Source: Pholis gunnellus
Taxonomy: Eukaryota; Chordata; Actinopteri; Perciformes; Pholidae
NCBI GenBank assembly: GCA_910591455.2
Contig: OU342819.1
Coordinates: forward strand, 19,088,262 to 19,152,261
Direction of reading: 5' to 3'
DNA length: 64,000 nt
Program-made: the position numbers and the translations under genes
Shown: in pieces, positions 48,124-60,643 of the stretch
How positions within the stretch are numbered: the first letter of the stretch is position 1
Layout: the number at the start of each line of letters is the position of its first letter
Notes under the pieces: generated by a model
Told to the model about the DNA's origin: nothing
Seen by the model: the letters and a program-made list of their open reading frames with translations, nothing else
Databases searched by the model: none

Positions 48124-48483
48124 CCCCTTGGCGTCTGATACAGATGCATAAGGCACCGTTTACCGTCTGTATGAGACACACCAGGCTTTCAAGTAACTTG
48201 CAATGTAAATCCAGCCGTGTCATTATTAGACGCTCAGAGAAAAAAGCTCCGGGAGTTTAGTGACGTTGTATCAAGACCCGAAAAAGATCCACAGCGTTAG
48301 TTATATTAGTGATGCTTGGGACGTGGTCCCCGTACTTTAGTTTGCATAGTTATTTTAGGCCCGACCATGGTGTTTTTTTCTTAAACTTAACAAAGTTTGT
48401 GTTTGAATTCACAACGTTAATTACGTTAGTTTACTGCAACCGTGTGCTGGGCTTCCTGTGCATTAGAAAGTGACACCAAGGGG
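48124..48483. mobile_element. Non-autonomous element with terminal inverted repeats (candidate)
   Basis: CCCCTTGGCGTC (48124-48135) and GACACCAAGGGG (48472-48483) are inverted repeats matching at 11 of 12 positions, about 360 bp apart. No transposase frame lies between them. The interior contains 'ccgtctgtatgagacacac' and 'cacaacgttaattacgttag', which look like a dispersed fish repeat. Confidence 0.45.
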
Positions 48484-48504
48484 TCTGCCAATGGGGATGC
48501 CAAC

Positions 48505-49040
48505 CTGCATTCTTTCTAATGGCCATCGGGGGGCGACTCCTCTGGTTGCAAAAAGAAGTCTGGTTGAATAGAAGTCTATGAGAAAAGTTCTTTCTTGATT
48601 TATTACATCCGTAAACATGAGTTTATGGTCTCAATCTCTAGTTTGAATTCTTCTTCAATACAGCATGATGTTCATTTAGTGAATTATGGTCAATTTTATA
48701 TTTCAGTCAAAAAGACCATAAAGCAGCGCACGCTTCAGGACGTAGCTAACTTTTGATTGACAGGTCGCCACCACAGCGTTGTCCTGTCTGGGAGTTGTCG
48801 GTGTTTTCGTCTCACAACTTTAACCCTTCCACAGTGTGTTTTTACATCTTGTAACATTTTGGTCGCCTCAAAATGTCTAAGTCGGCTATCGTTGTACTTA
48901 GCTCCACCTTCGCGTGTAATTACTGGTTGCGGAAAAATAAGATGGCGACGGCGAAATTCCTGAACTCGAGGCTTCAAAAACGGCAGTCGACAAACCAACG
49001 GGTTGTGTCACGACAACTACGTCCACTTATTATATACAGA
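48505..49040. repeat. Long copy of a teleost interspersed repeat
   Basis: Starts 'gcattctttctaatggcc' and ends 'gtccacttattatatacag'. The first 90 bases match 17060-17160. It includes 'gacaggtcgccaccacagcg' and 'taagatggcgacggcg', and a plus-strand 63-codon frame at 48873-49064 (starting MSKSAIVVLSSTFACNYW) that belongs to the repeat. Family unknown; likely non-autonomous. Confidence 0.65.
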
Positions 49041-50080
49041 AACTACAGCTCTCTGTCCAAATAAATCATGTTTTCACTACTGCATACCCACCTGGCAACT
49101 GTTTTTCTCATCTAAGTTGCTAAGAAGATTGCCGTGAGGTCTTTTAAAACGTTCAACATTCATTCCATAGTAAATTTAGGAATTTCCAAGTGACGGCAAT
49201 GTCTGGATCCAATCAGAAACCTAGCCCTGATCTTGGACCGTGGATCAGGGAGGTGCAACGCAAAACACCACTGCAATTATTATCTCACCAAGCAAAGAAA
49301 AGACTAATACATTGATCTGTGAAGAGGTAACGGTAACTCGGGATGCAGAGCTCCCACTTTTCGTCCACCAGCACCGATTCCAACACTCGAAACACACGCA
49401 GGTTTTGAGACTTATTGCACACCATTACATTCGATCAGATACAAATAAAAACTCTGTCAAAATTTCAAACTACCATAAACTTATGATTTGATCTGAGAGA
49501 ACTGAACTTTGAGTTAGCTCGTGTGAGGTTCAATTCAAAGCATTGTGAGATTTACAGAGAATCCAGTTCACAGCAGAGAGAAAAAAGCCTCACAAACAGC
49601 ATTTCCTGTGGACTTCCTGTGGACTTCTGACTGTACTTTGAATTATAGAAGTATTTGAGAGAGTAGTTAAGCTTGGTGATTTGATCCGAATGTTTTCCTC
49701 TTTATAATCACTCAGTGAAGGTATGAGGGTCTGAGTTGTGACGTGCCTGTCCTGTCGTCTGAGCTATTTATTCATGGCAGTTTGACAGGCAGGGGTCCGC
49801 TAATCATATATCTTTTTGGTGTGGAGAATGGATGGATGTGTGGAGAATGGATGGATGAGATGGAGGATGAGATGCAGGTGGAGAGGAAGAAAAAGAAAGA
49901 AAAGATTGATCTAAGGACGAAGGTTCCCAAAGTGTTCAGAAGAAGAAAGAGTGAGAGGTGGAGTGCAGATGAAGAGAGAAGAAGAGAAAGAGAGACAGAG
50001 AGAAGGAGAAGCTCTCCACTCGAGCAAGCGATGCCTCGTTGCCATGGCAGCACCGTCTCTCCGGTCTCCGTGGGAACGGC
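49040..50080. other. Intergenic, nothing recognised
   Basis: Contains a duplicated 'gtggagaatggatggatg' (49820-49855) and a purine-rich stretch at 49860-50010. Confidence 0.4.
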
Positions 50081-50119
50081 TGAATCCTGTTGCAGCTCGA
50101 CTTTGCCCCCCGGGCGAGA

Positions 50120-50164
<45 letters not shown>

Positions 50165-50285
50165 GAGACGAAAAACAGTAACAGAACGGCGAGTTTAGCT
50201 CAGGGCGATTGGGCTGACCTGGAAAATGTTGGGCGTGTTCTTATTCTCTCTCTTTCTTTCACTGTCTCTCTATTATTCCCTCACT

Positions 50286-50319
<34 letters not shown>

Positions 50320-50531
50320 TTTCCTAGTCAATAGACTTCTAAGTGTTTTGGGTTTTTTTGGAGCCTGTCGGGCAGTTAAAGATGAATGTGCAGTGGTATT
50401 CAAAGCCTCTAATCCTTATTCTCTTTCTACTGATGAGAGTGTGTGTGTGTGTGTGTGTGTATGAGTATGTCTATGCACATGTATGCATACCCACTTTTTT
50501 CCCCCTGTTTTAAACCTCTTTTCATGGGCGA

Positions 50532-50567
<36 letters not shown>

Positions 50568-50601
50568 TGTGACACACGCCCACGCCAGCCTGCTTGTTTA
50601 T

Positions 50602-50637
<36 letters not shown>

Positions 50638-50640
50638 ATT
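50120..50640. repeat. Series of short microsatellites
   Basis: (GA)n 50124-50159, (CT)n 50289-50316, (GT)n 50438-50461, (CA)n 50534-50563 and (GT)n 50605-50635. Confidence 0.88.
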
Positions 50641-50679
50641 CGTCCGTTTGTTTGTGACCTGCCTCCAGCCCATTCACAG

Positions 50680-51646
50680 AGCATAAGTAGCCCTATTAAC
50701 GGGCCGACTTGCCAAGAAAACAGATGATCCTCTCTGACAGAGGTCCTATTGTTACCATCAGCGGCGAACAATGCGGCCCTGTCTGGAAGCCACAGTGGTC
50801 GATTCACCCCTGCTTTCAGCCGCCGGTCACTACTCTATCAGCCGCAGCCACGGGGAGCGGGAAGGGCGCTCAAAAGCGATATTGTGCGTGTAGGATTTGT
50901 GGAACATGGTTGATTTATGAGGATGTTATTGCGTAGGGTGATGGCATGTTCAAAGGCTTGACTCTTGGGATTTTATAACTTATTCATAACCATTACAGCA
51001 GTTTAATTACTTTATGATGGGGGATTGTTCTGTGTTTAACGTCACATAGTTAATCAGCTTGTCTGACATTTCTTATCTTCTTTTATGTGACAGGATGATA
51101 TTTCATGGGAAAAGCAAGTAAAATGTACTAGAATAATAAAGATAAAATTGTGAGTCAAAGTCGGTGAAAAAGCGTTATTTCTTTGGAAAGTGTAATCTTA
51201 TCACAACCTGAAATCATAATAATGTATTACTGGGGAAGCTTACTGTTTGCATTGTAAAGTTTTACATGGGTTTAGAAATAGACTTGAAGAACAAGGAGCA
51301 GGTGTTACATTAATGACGAGTAAAAGCAACGAAAACACTCACCGCTTTTATTTCAAGTGTAAATCCTGAAGAGGTTTGACATATTCCTGCATTGTCAACT
51401 CAAAAATAAATGGATTTCTCATTCAAGTCTTGTGTTTACAGTTATTTGTTCTGTACGGGAGTGAAAATGATGATGATTAGTTGACGTGTTAGATGTGTAA
51501 CCAGTTGGAAAAAAGGAAGCATTGATTGTTAGTGAAGACTCATTACTGTCTCATGTGAAAGGTTACGTGACTACATGATGCTGTGAGTTACGACAACACG
51601 GTCATTTCACCACATCTGGACTCGTGAAAGAGAGACAGCTAACACA

Positions 51647-51705
<59 letters not shown>

Positions 51706-51842
51706 TGGGTGAGCATGTGTCTCCATACATGACGGCATCTTGGTGTGTGTGTGTGTCTGTATGTGAGCACACACGTCCATTTTTACCCAACGGATGAAGT
51801 CACATATTCAGTGCAGTGCGTCTCTGTGTGTGTGTGTGTGTT

Positions 51843-51880
<38 letters not shown>

Positions 51881-52370
51881 ATCATCTTATCTGGATGTCA
51901 CTCAGCACAACCACATATCAAAGCAAATGTTTATCCACTCTTTTACACCTGTATGAGATTACACTCTGAAGGCTAATCTTAATTCCCTTTTAATCTGAGA
52001 CTATTCTGTGGACGTCATGATTTGACGTCAGGATTTAATGCTGCGCCGATAAATAGCACCGGCCCGCTAATAGATTACCCAATTCTCTCGTGTCAAATCA
52101 AATCCCACAAGCCACAAATGCATAAGCTCTGCCTATACTTTTGCTTTTCTGCGATATTAGTTCAATTCCTTTCATTGAGTCAGGCGGTGCTGACCTTTTT
52201 ATTACCGTAACAATCGAATATCCAGCAGTCAGTGTCAGAGGGTTGTCGCTCATCACAGCTCGTCGTTTTTTGAGTAGATTAATACTTGATCTGTGGGAGG
52301 ATTTTACTCCTGCTACTGCATTTGGTGCATTAGTTTTTTACCACAGCAGGATGGTGGATCATCTTCATCT
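50680..52370. other. Intergenic; two complex low-repeat stretches
   Basis: 50690-50900 and 52012-52300 are balanced-composition, repeat-poor stretches with no coding signature; candidates for conserved non-coding elements, unproven. (CA)n at 51648-51703 and (GT)n at 51823-51879 lie between them. Confidence 0.35.
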
Positions 52371-52878
52371 ACACTAAAAATATAAAATAAACTACAGCAT
52401 CCTGTTGGTTGTATTGAAGTTACAGGTGTCCCAGTGCAACAGTGTGGCTCATTGATACATCAGGCTTTGCCTAAACTGACATTAGGATCGATTCATTGTT
52501 GGTATTCGTCCTTTCGTGGGATTTAATCACAGCTCCTAGATTTTAGACCAACACCAGTGAACAAACTAATGCAGGAACAAGTGAGTGTTGCCTTGTGTCA
52601 TCCCTACAAAGGAGGTGATCCAGTGTGTGATGTGTGAGTTCAACCTCTTTTCCCTTCTCACTTCGCTGCTTATCAAGCAGAGCTGGGAGAGTTCAAATCA
52701 GGCCGGCTCGTCTCTTCAGCTCACTCGTCATCATCATCTCTCCGGTTCCCTGTGTTGCTCTTTTTTCTACCAACCTATTTTTCCACTCTGTCTTGCTATT
52801 TCTTCATTTCAGAAAGAAAAAATCATAAATCTCAATCAAAAGAGAGAGACAGAGGAATGAGCAGTGTATTTGGACCAT

Positions 52879-52910
52879 ACACACACACACACACACACAC
52901 ACATACAAAG

Positions 52911-52956
<46 letters not shown>
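52879..52956. repeat. (CA)n and (GA)n microsatellites
   Basis: (CA)n 52879-52902 and (GA)n 52917-52956. Confidence 0.9.
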
Positions 52957-52957
<1 letters not shown>

Positions 52958-53109
52958 ACTTCAGCCTCCATTTTCAAAGTTGGAATCTGAATGTTTAATC
53001 ATTCCCAGCTCTTTGCTGAGAAGATGCATGAATTTTTCACAGTGTGGATAAGGGAGGGTGATGGGAAGCCTGGGTCAAAACAGGCCAACTCAGACACGGG
53101 GGGGCGAAC

Positions 53110-53420
53110 AAAACTATGGGATACAATCGGCAAGTCCCCATAAACCAACGTGATCTCACAGAAATATGTGAAATGACCACGACACAGAAACAATTTAACA
53201 TTAAGCAGCAAAAACAACGCTAGGTTTAGGAAAATCTTCACGGTCGGGCTTAAAATGAGCACATAAACTAAGAAAAACACTTTGGAGCACAAACACCGGT
53301 CTCGTGGTTGAAATGTCTTTTTCGGCTCCACAGATATCTGCAGTTCTAATCTCTGTGGAAAAAAGGACACAGCTTTTGTACTCCGGGTGACATTGCCGTG
53401 AGCCATGTGGTCGCATCAGA
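53110..53420. repeat. Probable interspersed repeat
   Basis: 'cgtgatctcacagaaat', 'aacgctaggtttaggaaaat' and 'aaaatgagcacataaacta' are phrases of a dispersed fish repeat. The minus-strand frame through it is not a gene. Confidence 0.5.
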
Positions 53421-53429
53421 TCTTTAGAC

Positions 53430-54640
53430 TACAGATGACAGCGTCAAAACAGCTGCCACAATTTTTCTCCAACACTCACACACAGCTGGTCCAGGTCCAG
53501 TGTAAATCTACTTCCATCACTGCACTGAGAGCTGATATTTTCCAACTGAGCATATACTCCAAAAGTGTCCAATTGAAAAGATGCATGCATAAGTATGTGC
53601 GCTAATATGCAGACGTATACCTGTAGAAACATGCAACCACAAGAGAATCAACGTACGTAGTGGCTTTATGTAGGTTTTATGCATAAATATGTTCAAGTCT
53701 TGTCACTGCAGGGACTCACACACACACTGACGCGCACACACAGTGGTGGCACCCACACACTCGATGTATTGTCCTCGGGGACATAATAGGACATATTGAT
53801 CGAGTCTGCACTGGGATATTAGTTGAGAATAAATGAACAATGCACCTTCAACACATACAAGTACACGCTAGCAAGTGCACATACATTATGTGCAACCTCT
53901 ATACCTAGAAAAGGCCAGAGCTCCTTTCCACTTGACACCTGTTTTATCTGTTTTTTGTTGTTGTTGTTTTTGCCATCACCAGCTAAATACAGCCAGAAGA
54001 GAGGGACCCCTCTGTTGCTGGCTGCATTAAAACTTCATAATGTCGTAAAAGTCCTTTTTACAAATAGTGTCTGAGGAGTTCTCCACAAATAAACCGATCT
54101 AAAAACTCCTACGACTGTAATAAATCACCTGACATCACACAACATGAGAACATTCTTCATGTCAACACCACAAGGAATAATGCACAACTACGTGTTTTGA
54201 CATGTTTTGCATTTTTTACCTCCATATCATCCATGTTTATGTCATTTATACAGTATGAAAAAAGAAACGCTGTGCTCATAGTGGCATCCATGTTTTTTCC
54301 TTCACAATTTGGAGAAATGAAAGTGTCAGAGCTCCTCATGGCACCGGGTTGCACATCGACAATAGACGGCATCATTTCTGTTTAACCTTTGTGGTCCTTT
54401 AATAACGTTTCAGACGCCGCAGTCATTGCCTCTATTTCAATCCCACCATTGGAGCTTTTTGGGGTTTTGTTAGGATGTGCAGCCACTAAGCAAAGCTTCT
54501 GTTGCTGCGTTGGCCTTGTTCCTCAGTGTGATAAAGAGAGACTGTTGTATTTGAAGCGATGCTTCCAGCTCCTTCAACTTCTCCGTTCGTTGACTGCTAC
54601 CAGGCGGAAAGTCCCATGAAAAGTTGTTGTGAACTTTGAC
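53430..54640. other. Intergenic, nothing recognised with confidence
   Basis: 54400-54620 might belong to the repeat that follows it, but no named element could be supported. Confidence 0.35.
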
Positions 54641-54644
54641 GAAT

Positions 54645-54900
54645 TTTTCATCGACTGACACGCTCGCACCACAAATGAGACATTAGTTTGTCGTTCACAT
54701 GTGTGGAAAAGAAAACCCTGTTACCCATTCTCCATGAAAATAGTATATTTTTTACTTTTATCGAGTGCTGCAGGGACGAGTTATTTTTGTAAGACAACCC
54801 TGAAGTTAGCATCGCCCCTTGTTGCCAGGACAAGAAGCCAATGGGGTTCGTCCATTATACTATACACACTACACACAATGAGGCTGTAAAGGTGGACTAG
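54645..54900. repeat. Probable interspersed repeat
   Basis: 'cgagtgctgcagggacgag', 'gtaagacaaccctgaag' and 'gttgccaggacaagaagcca' resemble a recurring teleost element of unknown class. Confidence 0.45.
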
Positions 54901-55819
54901 TCGGCGTGAATACGTTTAGCAGTTTCATTTCGCCACTTGTTAGCAACCACCTTTTTTACAAGACATTTAAGCTTCAAAATACATAAGAGGGGTTTTACTG
55001 ACATATTTTTAACTGTAGAACAAAATGTTGAAATGTCTTATCTTAACCACAGACTTTAAACATTTAAAGAAACACTGACTACAACACGAGGGAACCGGAG
55101 GACTAATATCCGCGTTTTAGGACTCATTCCTGCGGGACTGGCCCGGCTATGTCTTTGTGTTCATTGTTAAATCTGGCGTGCCCTTGTTAGTCTGCTTACG
55201 TCGCCTAATGTCATGTTAGAAATTGAAACAGACGTAGTGTAATGTGAGCGTACATATCTTATTCATCATTAGGAAATATTTTCTCAAACACAGCTTTTAA
55301 AGCTAAGACTCTGGTGTATGTTAGCTTCACATTACAGCTGGAAAAGGTAACTCCAGATGATCGACTCAGGAGCCGTTTTTCTCCCCTCGTCCCTCCTTTG
55401 TACCACAGGGCACACTCGTACGCACTTTGTCTTTCTCTCCTGTTAACATCCACAGAGACAGACAGGCTATTGCCAATTCATTTGGTCCCATCTCGTCAGC
55501 TCTAACCTTTAGCCCGCCGTCCTCTCTCTGTGCCGCTCTCTCTCCTATAATCTCAGTGGGAAGCCCTGGAATTAACCGCCAGTTTCAATCAAGTCCAGCC
55601 AGATTCACCCTCTTCTGTGGCCAGTGACCTGCATATTACACACACAAACACACACATACACACACATACATACACACACACACACACACACCCACACACA
55701 GCAATCTGTGTCTGTCGCTTAGTAAGGGGTCAGGAGGTGGACATCAGCGTGCGACGACGTTGTCTGTTTCACACACTCTTCTGGCACTAATGAAGGGAAA
55801 AATTAGATTTTAATCCTGG

Positions 55820-55867
<48 letters not shown>

Positions 55868-56090
55868 GCATTTTAACATCTACGCTTGTGTGCAGGCTTG
55901 CATGCAAGTATGTGTTTGTGTGTTTTCCTTTCTGTGTTTATGTGTGTTTGAGACCAGAGCTATCTTTCCCTCCTGGAGATCAATTAAATGATAGGCATGC
56001 TTTGAGTCCAGCAGCCTGAGCAACGTTATGTGAACTGTACTGATACAACACATACACACAGTCAAAGGACACTGTAGATCTCTCTCTCTC
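54900..56090. other. Intergenic, microsatellites
   Basis: Imperfect CA tract 55639-55700 and (GT)n at 55820-55868. No gene recognised. Confidence 0.5.
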
Positions 56091-56098
56091 TCTCTCTA

Positions 56099-56800
56099 TT
56101 AGGTACACCTTGCTCTGGTTCCGGGTTGGACCCCAGTTTGCCTTCAGGACTGCCTCAATTCTTAGTGGCGTTGATTCAACAAGGTTCTGGCAACATTCAC
56201 TGTTGTCATAAAGGGATGGACAATAATAATCGGGCATGCTGTGGTGTTTAAACAATGCTTTATTGGTACAATGGGGGCAAAAGTGTGCCAAGAAAATATC
56301 CCCCACACCATTATGCATCAGCATCAGCAGCCTGAGCCGCTGATACAAGGCGCGATGGATCCATGATTTCATGTTGTTTATGTCAAATTCTGACCCTATC
56401 GTCCTTTGGCTTATATTACTATGCTGCACGTCTCTGGAGCAGCCATGCTGAGGGCAGCAGAGGATGTTGGTATTTTAAAAAGCAAACTAAAGACCTGTCT
56501 TTTTAGTCTTATTTCAAAATCCTTTCATCGTGTGTTTCCTCACTTTAAATTGATGACCCAGTTCTTATTTTCTTTCGTTATCATTGAATGTTTTATTAAT
56601 TACAAAGGGGGGTTACATTACATTTGACATTTACATGTAAATGTTACATTTATTTGAGTGAAAAGTGCAATACAAATATAGTCTGATTGACAGATTGATC
56701 GAGACTCATCAGACCAGGCAACTTCTTTCCAATCTTCTATTGTCCAATTTTGCTGATCCAAAAGTAGACTCAGTTTCCTGTTTTTTGGCTGACAGGAGCA
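56099..56800 (-). mobile_element. Tc1/mariner-like transposon remnant, interrupted and degraded
   Basis: Starts 'aggtacacct', a terminal sequence of a common fish Tc1-like family. The minus strand encodes transposase pieces: IEDWKEVAWSDESR (DDE-domain WSDE) near 56770-56700, then VGDIFLAHFCPHC and WIHRALYQRLR, ending LRIEAVLKANWGP near the terminus. A foreign segment (about 56404-56698) interrupts it. The N-terminal half and the other terminus are missing; it cannot encode an active enzyme. Confidence 0.75.
56404..56698 (+). mobile_element. LINE 3' end nested in the Tc1-like remnant
   Basis: Plus strand 'aaaagcaaactaaagacctg' followed by 'tctttttagtctt' (a C-terminal LKTCLFSLISK-like frame) and a tail 'gaaaagtgcaatacaaatat' with TGATTGA units resembles the 3' end of a fish non-LTR retrotransposon. 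It splits transposase sequence that is contiguous in intact family members. Confidence 0.55.
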
Positions 56801-56900
56801 ACCCGTTCTCACTCCCAATGCGTCAAATATCGTTACGTGGTCAGTGCCCCCAACAGCGTTTGAGGCGCCCTGTAGCGTTTACAGAGCCGTGATTCTACAG
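56800..56900. repeat. Fragment of another dispersed repeat
   Basis: 'cgttctcactcccaatgcgt' and 'gaggcgccctgtagcg' resemble a repeat often found with the element type at 53110-53420. Confidence 0.4.
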
Positions 56901-59430
56901 ATGTGCAAAAGTGTGCAAGTAGGCAGAGTTTGAACTTCTCTCCCATGCTCTCTATTTTCATTCTTGACATAACTTCTTTGGTCCCGTTCTCAGGAGAAAA
57001 TGTTTCATCGTAAACAAACTCCAGGGATACGCAAAGACACACTTCACCTGCTTCAAGTTTACTGAACCCTTTCGACCCTCCGTGCTTGATAGTTGGCCGC
57101 TTTGTTCAAACTCCGTTCCACCGTAGTTCTAACGCAGACTGGCTGTTAGATATTTGTATTCCTCGAGCCCAGGACCAGATAAGCCTGATGTCATCAGGCC
57201 ACAAACATGCCTCTCTGACGGTTTAATCATGCAGAGCTACAGACCTTCTAAAACACTCAAAAACAGAAGCAGAGATCTGTTGCTTTCACACATCAAAGCT
57301 CATCCCACAATTCACTTCACAGGAACGCATTCAGAAATCAACTCGTCCACATTTCTTCACCAAAATCAGAAGGGGGGGGGGGGGGGGGGGATGAAATGGG
57401 CCGCTGCAGGGAGGCAGTAACAGTGAATTAGCCACGCGTCGAGAGTATTTTATTATCCATTCTGCATACAATAGAACATGCCGCTTTCTTGTGCGGTGGC
57501 GTGTTTGCCAAGATGAGGAGGTAATAGCTGTGTCAACACCGCGGTTGCCATGGAGACAGCTGGGTTTCCATAGGCGCGCTCTCTCTTTTTCCCAGTGACC
57601 CAGTTTGTCCTCCAAGAGCTGTCAGCGCTCCGCTCCTCCGCCTTGTACCTTGCCGTTGAATCGAGCCCGATCGATGCACGACTTGAATGAGAGCTATGTT
57701 TGTCTATGTGTGTCTATGTGTGTCTATGTGTGTCTATGTGTGTCTATGTGTGTCTATGTGTGTCGCGGGCCTCGAGTCGACACTCTGCAAGAAGGAGCTC
57801 TGCGGTGGAAACGAGGACATTTGGGCAGCACCGTTCGGTTGAGTGCATTTCTGCCTTTTCTGCTCGACTAGAAGAAGAGCACACATTTAGCTCATCGTTG
57901 ACGGTGAAGTCTTAGACTGGGAGTCAAAAACTCACTAGAAACCTTCTTCGTTAACAATTTGGCAAAGTAAACGAGAAAGAAACGATTGCTTTGACTATTT
58001 CTCCCCACTTCACTTCAAATTCAAAGATGATTTCCTCTTCACAGTCCTCTAGGTCACTTCATATATTTGAAAGCTAGTAAAACTACTCGCAAAGATGAAA
58101 GTGTTGCTTTGCATTCAATGGTTTCTCTAACTCAGGGAGCTGAAGTGCTGAAATGAGATCATTTGCAGTTGATGTCCTGATGAACGTGAACTGATTTTCA
58201 CGGGACAAAGTAGATCAATAACTAATGAGCAACAACATAATTGGTTAATGTGATACATTACAAAATGTACATATTTAGGCAATGACTTGCCTAAAGAGAC
58301 TTTGGCTCCATGATGTGGAGTACTATTTTAGATTTTCTGTAAATCATGCTGCATTTTAGATTTGTGTTGGAAACCAGAGGATCATATTAGAACGTGTTAT
58401 TTTAAGTTTATGAGTCCAGGCTGATTTCACGGCTTCTTACTCGTCCCGTTAGATGAATAAACATATAATTATATTGGCATTTCGGAAGTGGGTATGGTTT
58501 GATCTTTTTAGCCCCTTGCCCACTTTTTAGTATTTTTCTAAATTAAGCAGTGGGTGAACTTTGGCTGAAACCTGGAGGTGAAATTGGCAAACCATTAAAA
58601 TGCACAGCAGAGGTGTTGTTTTGAAATGGACCAAAATCTTGAGGATTATAACATCCTGTCCTGTTCGCTATTTTTGAAGGAAGATGTCTTCTGTCTTTGC
58701 CACTAATCCACACAGTGACAATTCCCACAGAAACCTGCAGTTGAGCTGTTTTGTGTATTTCTTCTTGTTGAACCAGTGGACACAAACATGTTTGGCCCTG
58801 TGGTTTTTATCACTGTCACAAACAAACAGACTGCTGTCTTCGCATACTTGTCAGAGCTGGTTCATAAACACATAAACAGCATCACTCACACCTCACGGCA
58901 ACAAGTTTGACTCATCTAACATCTTTAGTCTTGATAAACATCTCGATTAGCCGCAGTCAGACGGCAAAATTCCTCTTTCTCTTCTCGATGTGGACAAAAC
59001 TCAGAGCCCTGGCACATTTTCAGACATGTTTTTGTCAAACACTTACACATTGGATCCAACTGAGAGTGACGAGTCATGTTAAAGAGACGTTTGAAACAAT
59101 GACAGCCAGTCTTTCCCCTGCATATTTCAAAGTTTCAAAGTTCATGTGACGCTGTTAGGTTGTTTGTTTGTTTCCTCTCTTATTTTAATATTATTGCCCC
59201 GACATTTGAATGAGCGTGAAGACCGAAACCAGCAAAAATACTGTAAGGCATACCCGTGTCTTTCTTTTTTAAACTAAACGTTAGATTAAAGACACACTAG
59301 TGCGAGGAAACTGCCCAGAAGATGAACATTTGGACACAAATTGATTGTTTAATAGGATTGTAAACTGAGAAAGAAACGAGCAATGAATTAATGTCGAGAA
59401 TCAAGAGGGTCTGAATTCCAGGTAGGGACC
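56900..59430. other. Intergenic, no gene seen
   Basis: Holds an 18-base G run (57373-57390) and a decamer repeat at 57697-57764. The remaining frames lack domains. Confidence 0.45.
57697..57764. repeat. Decamer tandem repeat (tgtgtctatg)n
   Basis: About seven copies of a 10-bp unit, nearly perfect. Confidence 0.92.
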
Positions 59431-59434
59431 CTTT

Positions 59435-59560
59435 TTAAATGAAAGAAATAGTTCAAAAGATTGATAGACTACCACTCTCATTTGTATGATGAACATTAAA
59501 GCAGCCGGATAGCTTAGCATAAAGACTGGAAATGGGTAAAGCAAGCCTAGCTCTGTCCAA
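59435..59560. repeat. Interspersed repeat fragment
   Basis: 'gaaagaaatagttcaaaaga', 'ccggatagcttagcataaag' and 'actggaaa' place it in the same family as 24750-25045, inverted. Confidence 0.55.
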
Positions 59561-60588
59561 TAGAGTGCTGCAGAGTCCTAATACTCTGAAATTGAATGGG
59601 GTTTTTGGTTAGATGCCTGAAATAAGGTCTGTGGTTTACACAAGCTGAAGAGATTTGTCTTACGACATTAAATGCATCAGTAAAAACCCCTCTGGTGAAC
59701 TCTGAAGCTTTTCCATGTCTTAAAAACAAGCTAACAAGTGGCTAAATGAGACGACTGAATGCCATCAGGCCGACGAGTCCGCCTTCAGCTTATCGACGGA
59801 AACGTGAAGTCATGTGATCGTCGGGTAGTTTGTTTGTATTCTAATGTTAGCTTTTTTACTTCTGCCGATTGTATTGACGCTTCAAAAATCATAAAAGTTG
59901 TGTTAATTTGTGAAGATTATCTTGGTTAACAAGAGGTGTAAGTCGCATTAATGAAAAAATCCCATTGACTTTTTGTTGAGAGAACCAGTGCAATGCTAAC
60001 TTTTGCGTTACATCATCGCTGCAGCACTCTGTGGTTACAGCAGCCACCTACGAACGCCTCTAAAGCTCATTAATTTATGAAAAACAAAAGGTAAAAATGA
60101 CACAGGGGGGTTGTGTGCCAGACTATTTCTTGGCAGGAGGCAGTGACCTCCTGGGTTCTTGTCATTAACATGAGGTTGCCAGACAACCAGCGGAGACTTT
60201 AGGCCAAGAAATAGTCCGACTAGCTTTAGCCAAGATTCCACCTGTTTACAGTCTTTGTGTTGAAGCTACTTCAGCAGACATATGTGAAAGTGATATTGAG
60301 CTTCTTAACTCTCTGCAAGGAAGTTTCACAAAATGTCAAACACACGAACATTTATATTTTGAATCCTTCTGTCACCTATGGTCAGTTAATATCTGTGAAC
60401 ATCAGCAGAGAGAAAGTCTTTGACCTGAGATGTCAAAAACGTATTTATTTTTCTTCTTCTTTTTTAGTATTTGAGAAAAATTCTTTGACATTTTTTCCCC
60501 AACTCCAATGGTCAGCTTCACTTCACGTGGCCAGTGGTTAGTATAAAAAAATCAGAAATCAAAATCTGACACTCCCTCTAATCTTCCA

Positions 60589-60643
<55 letters not shown>

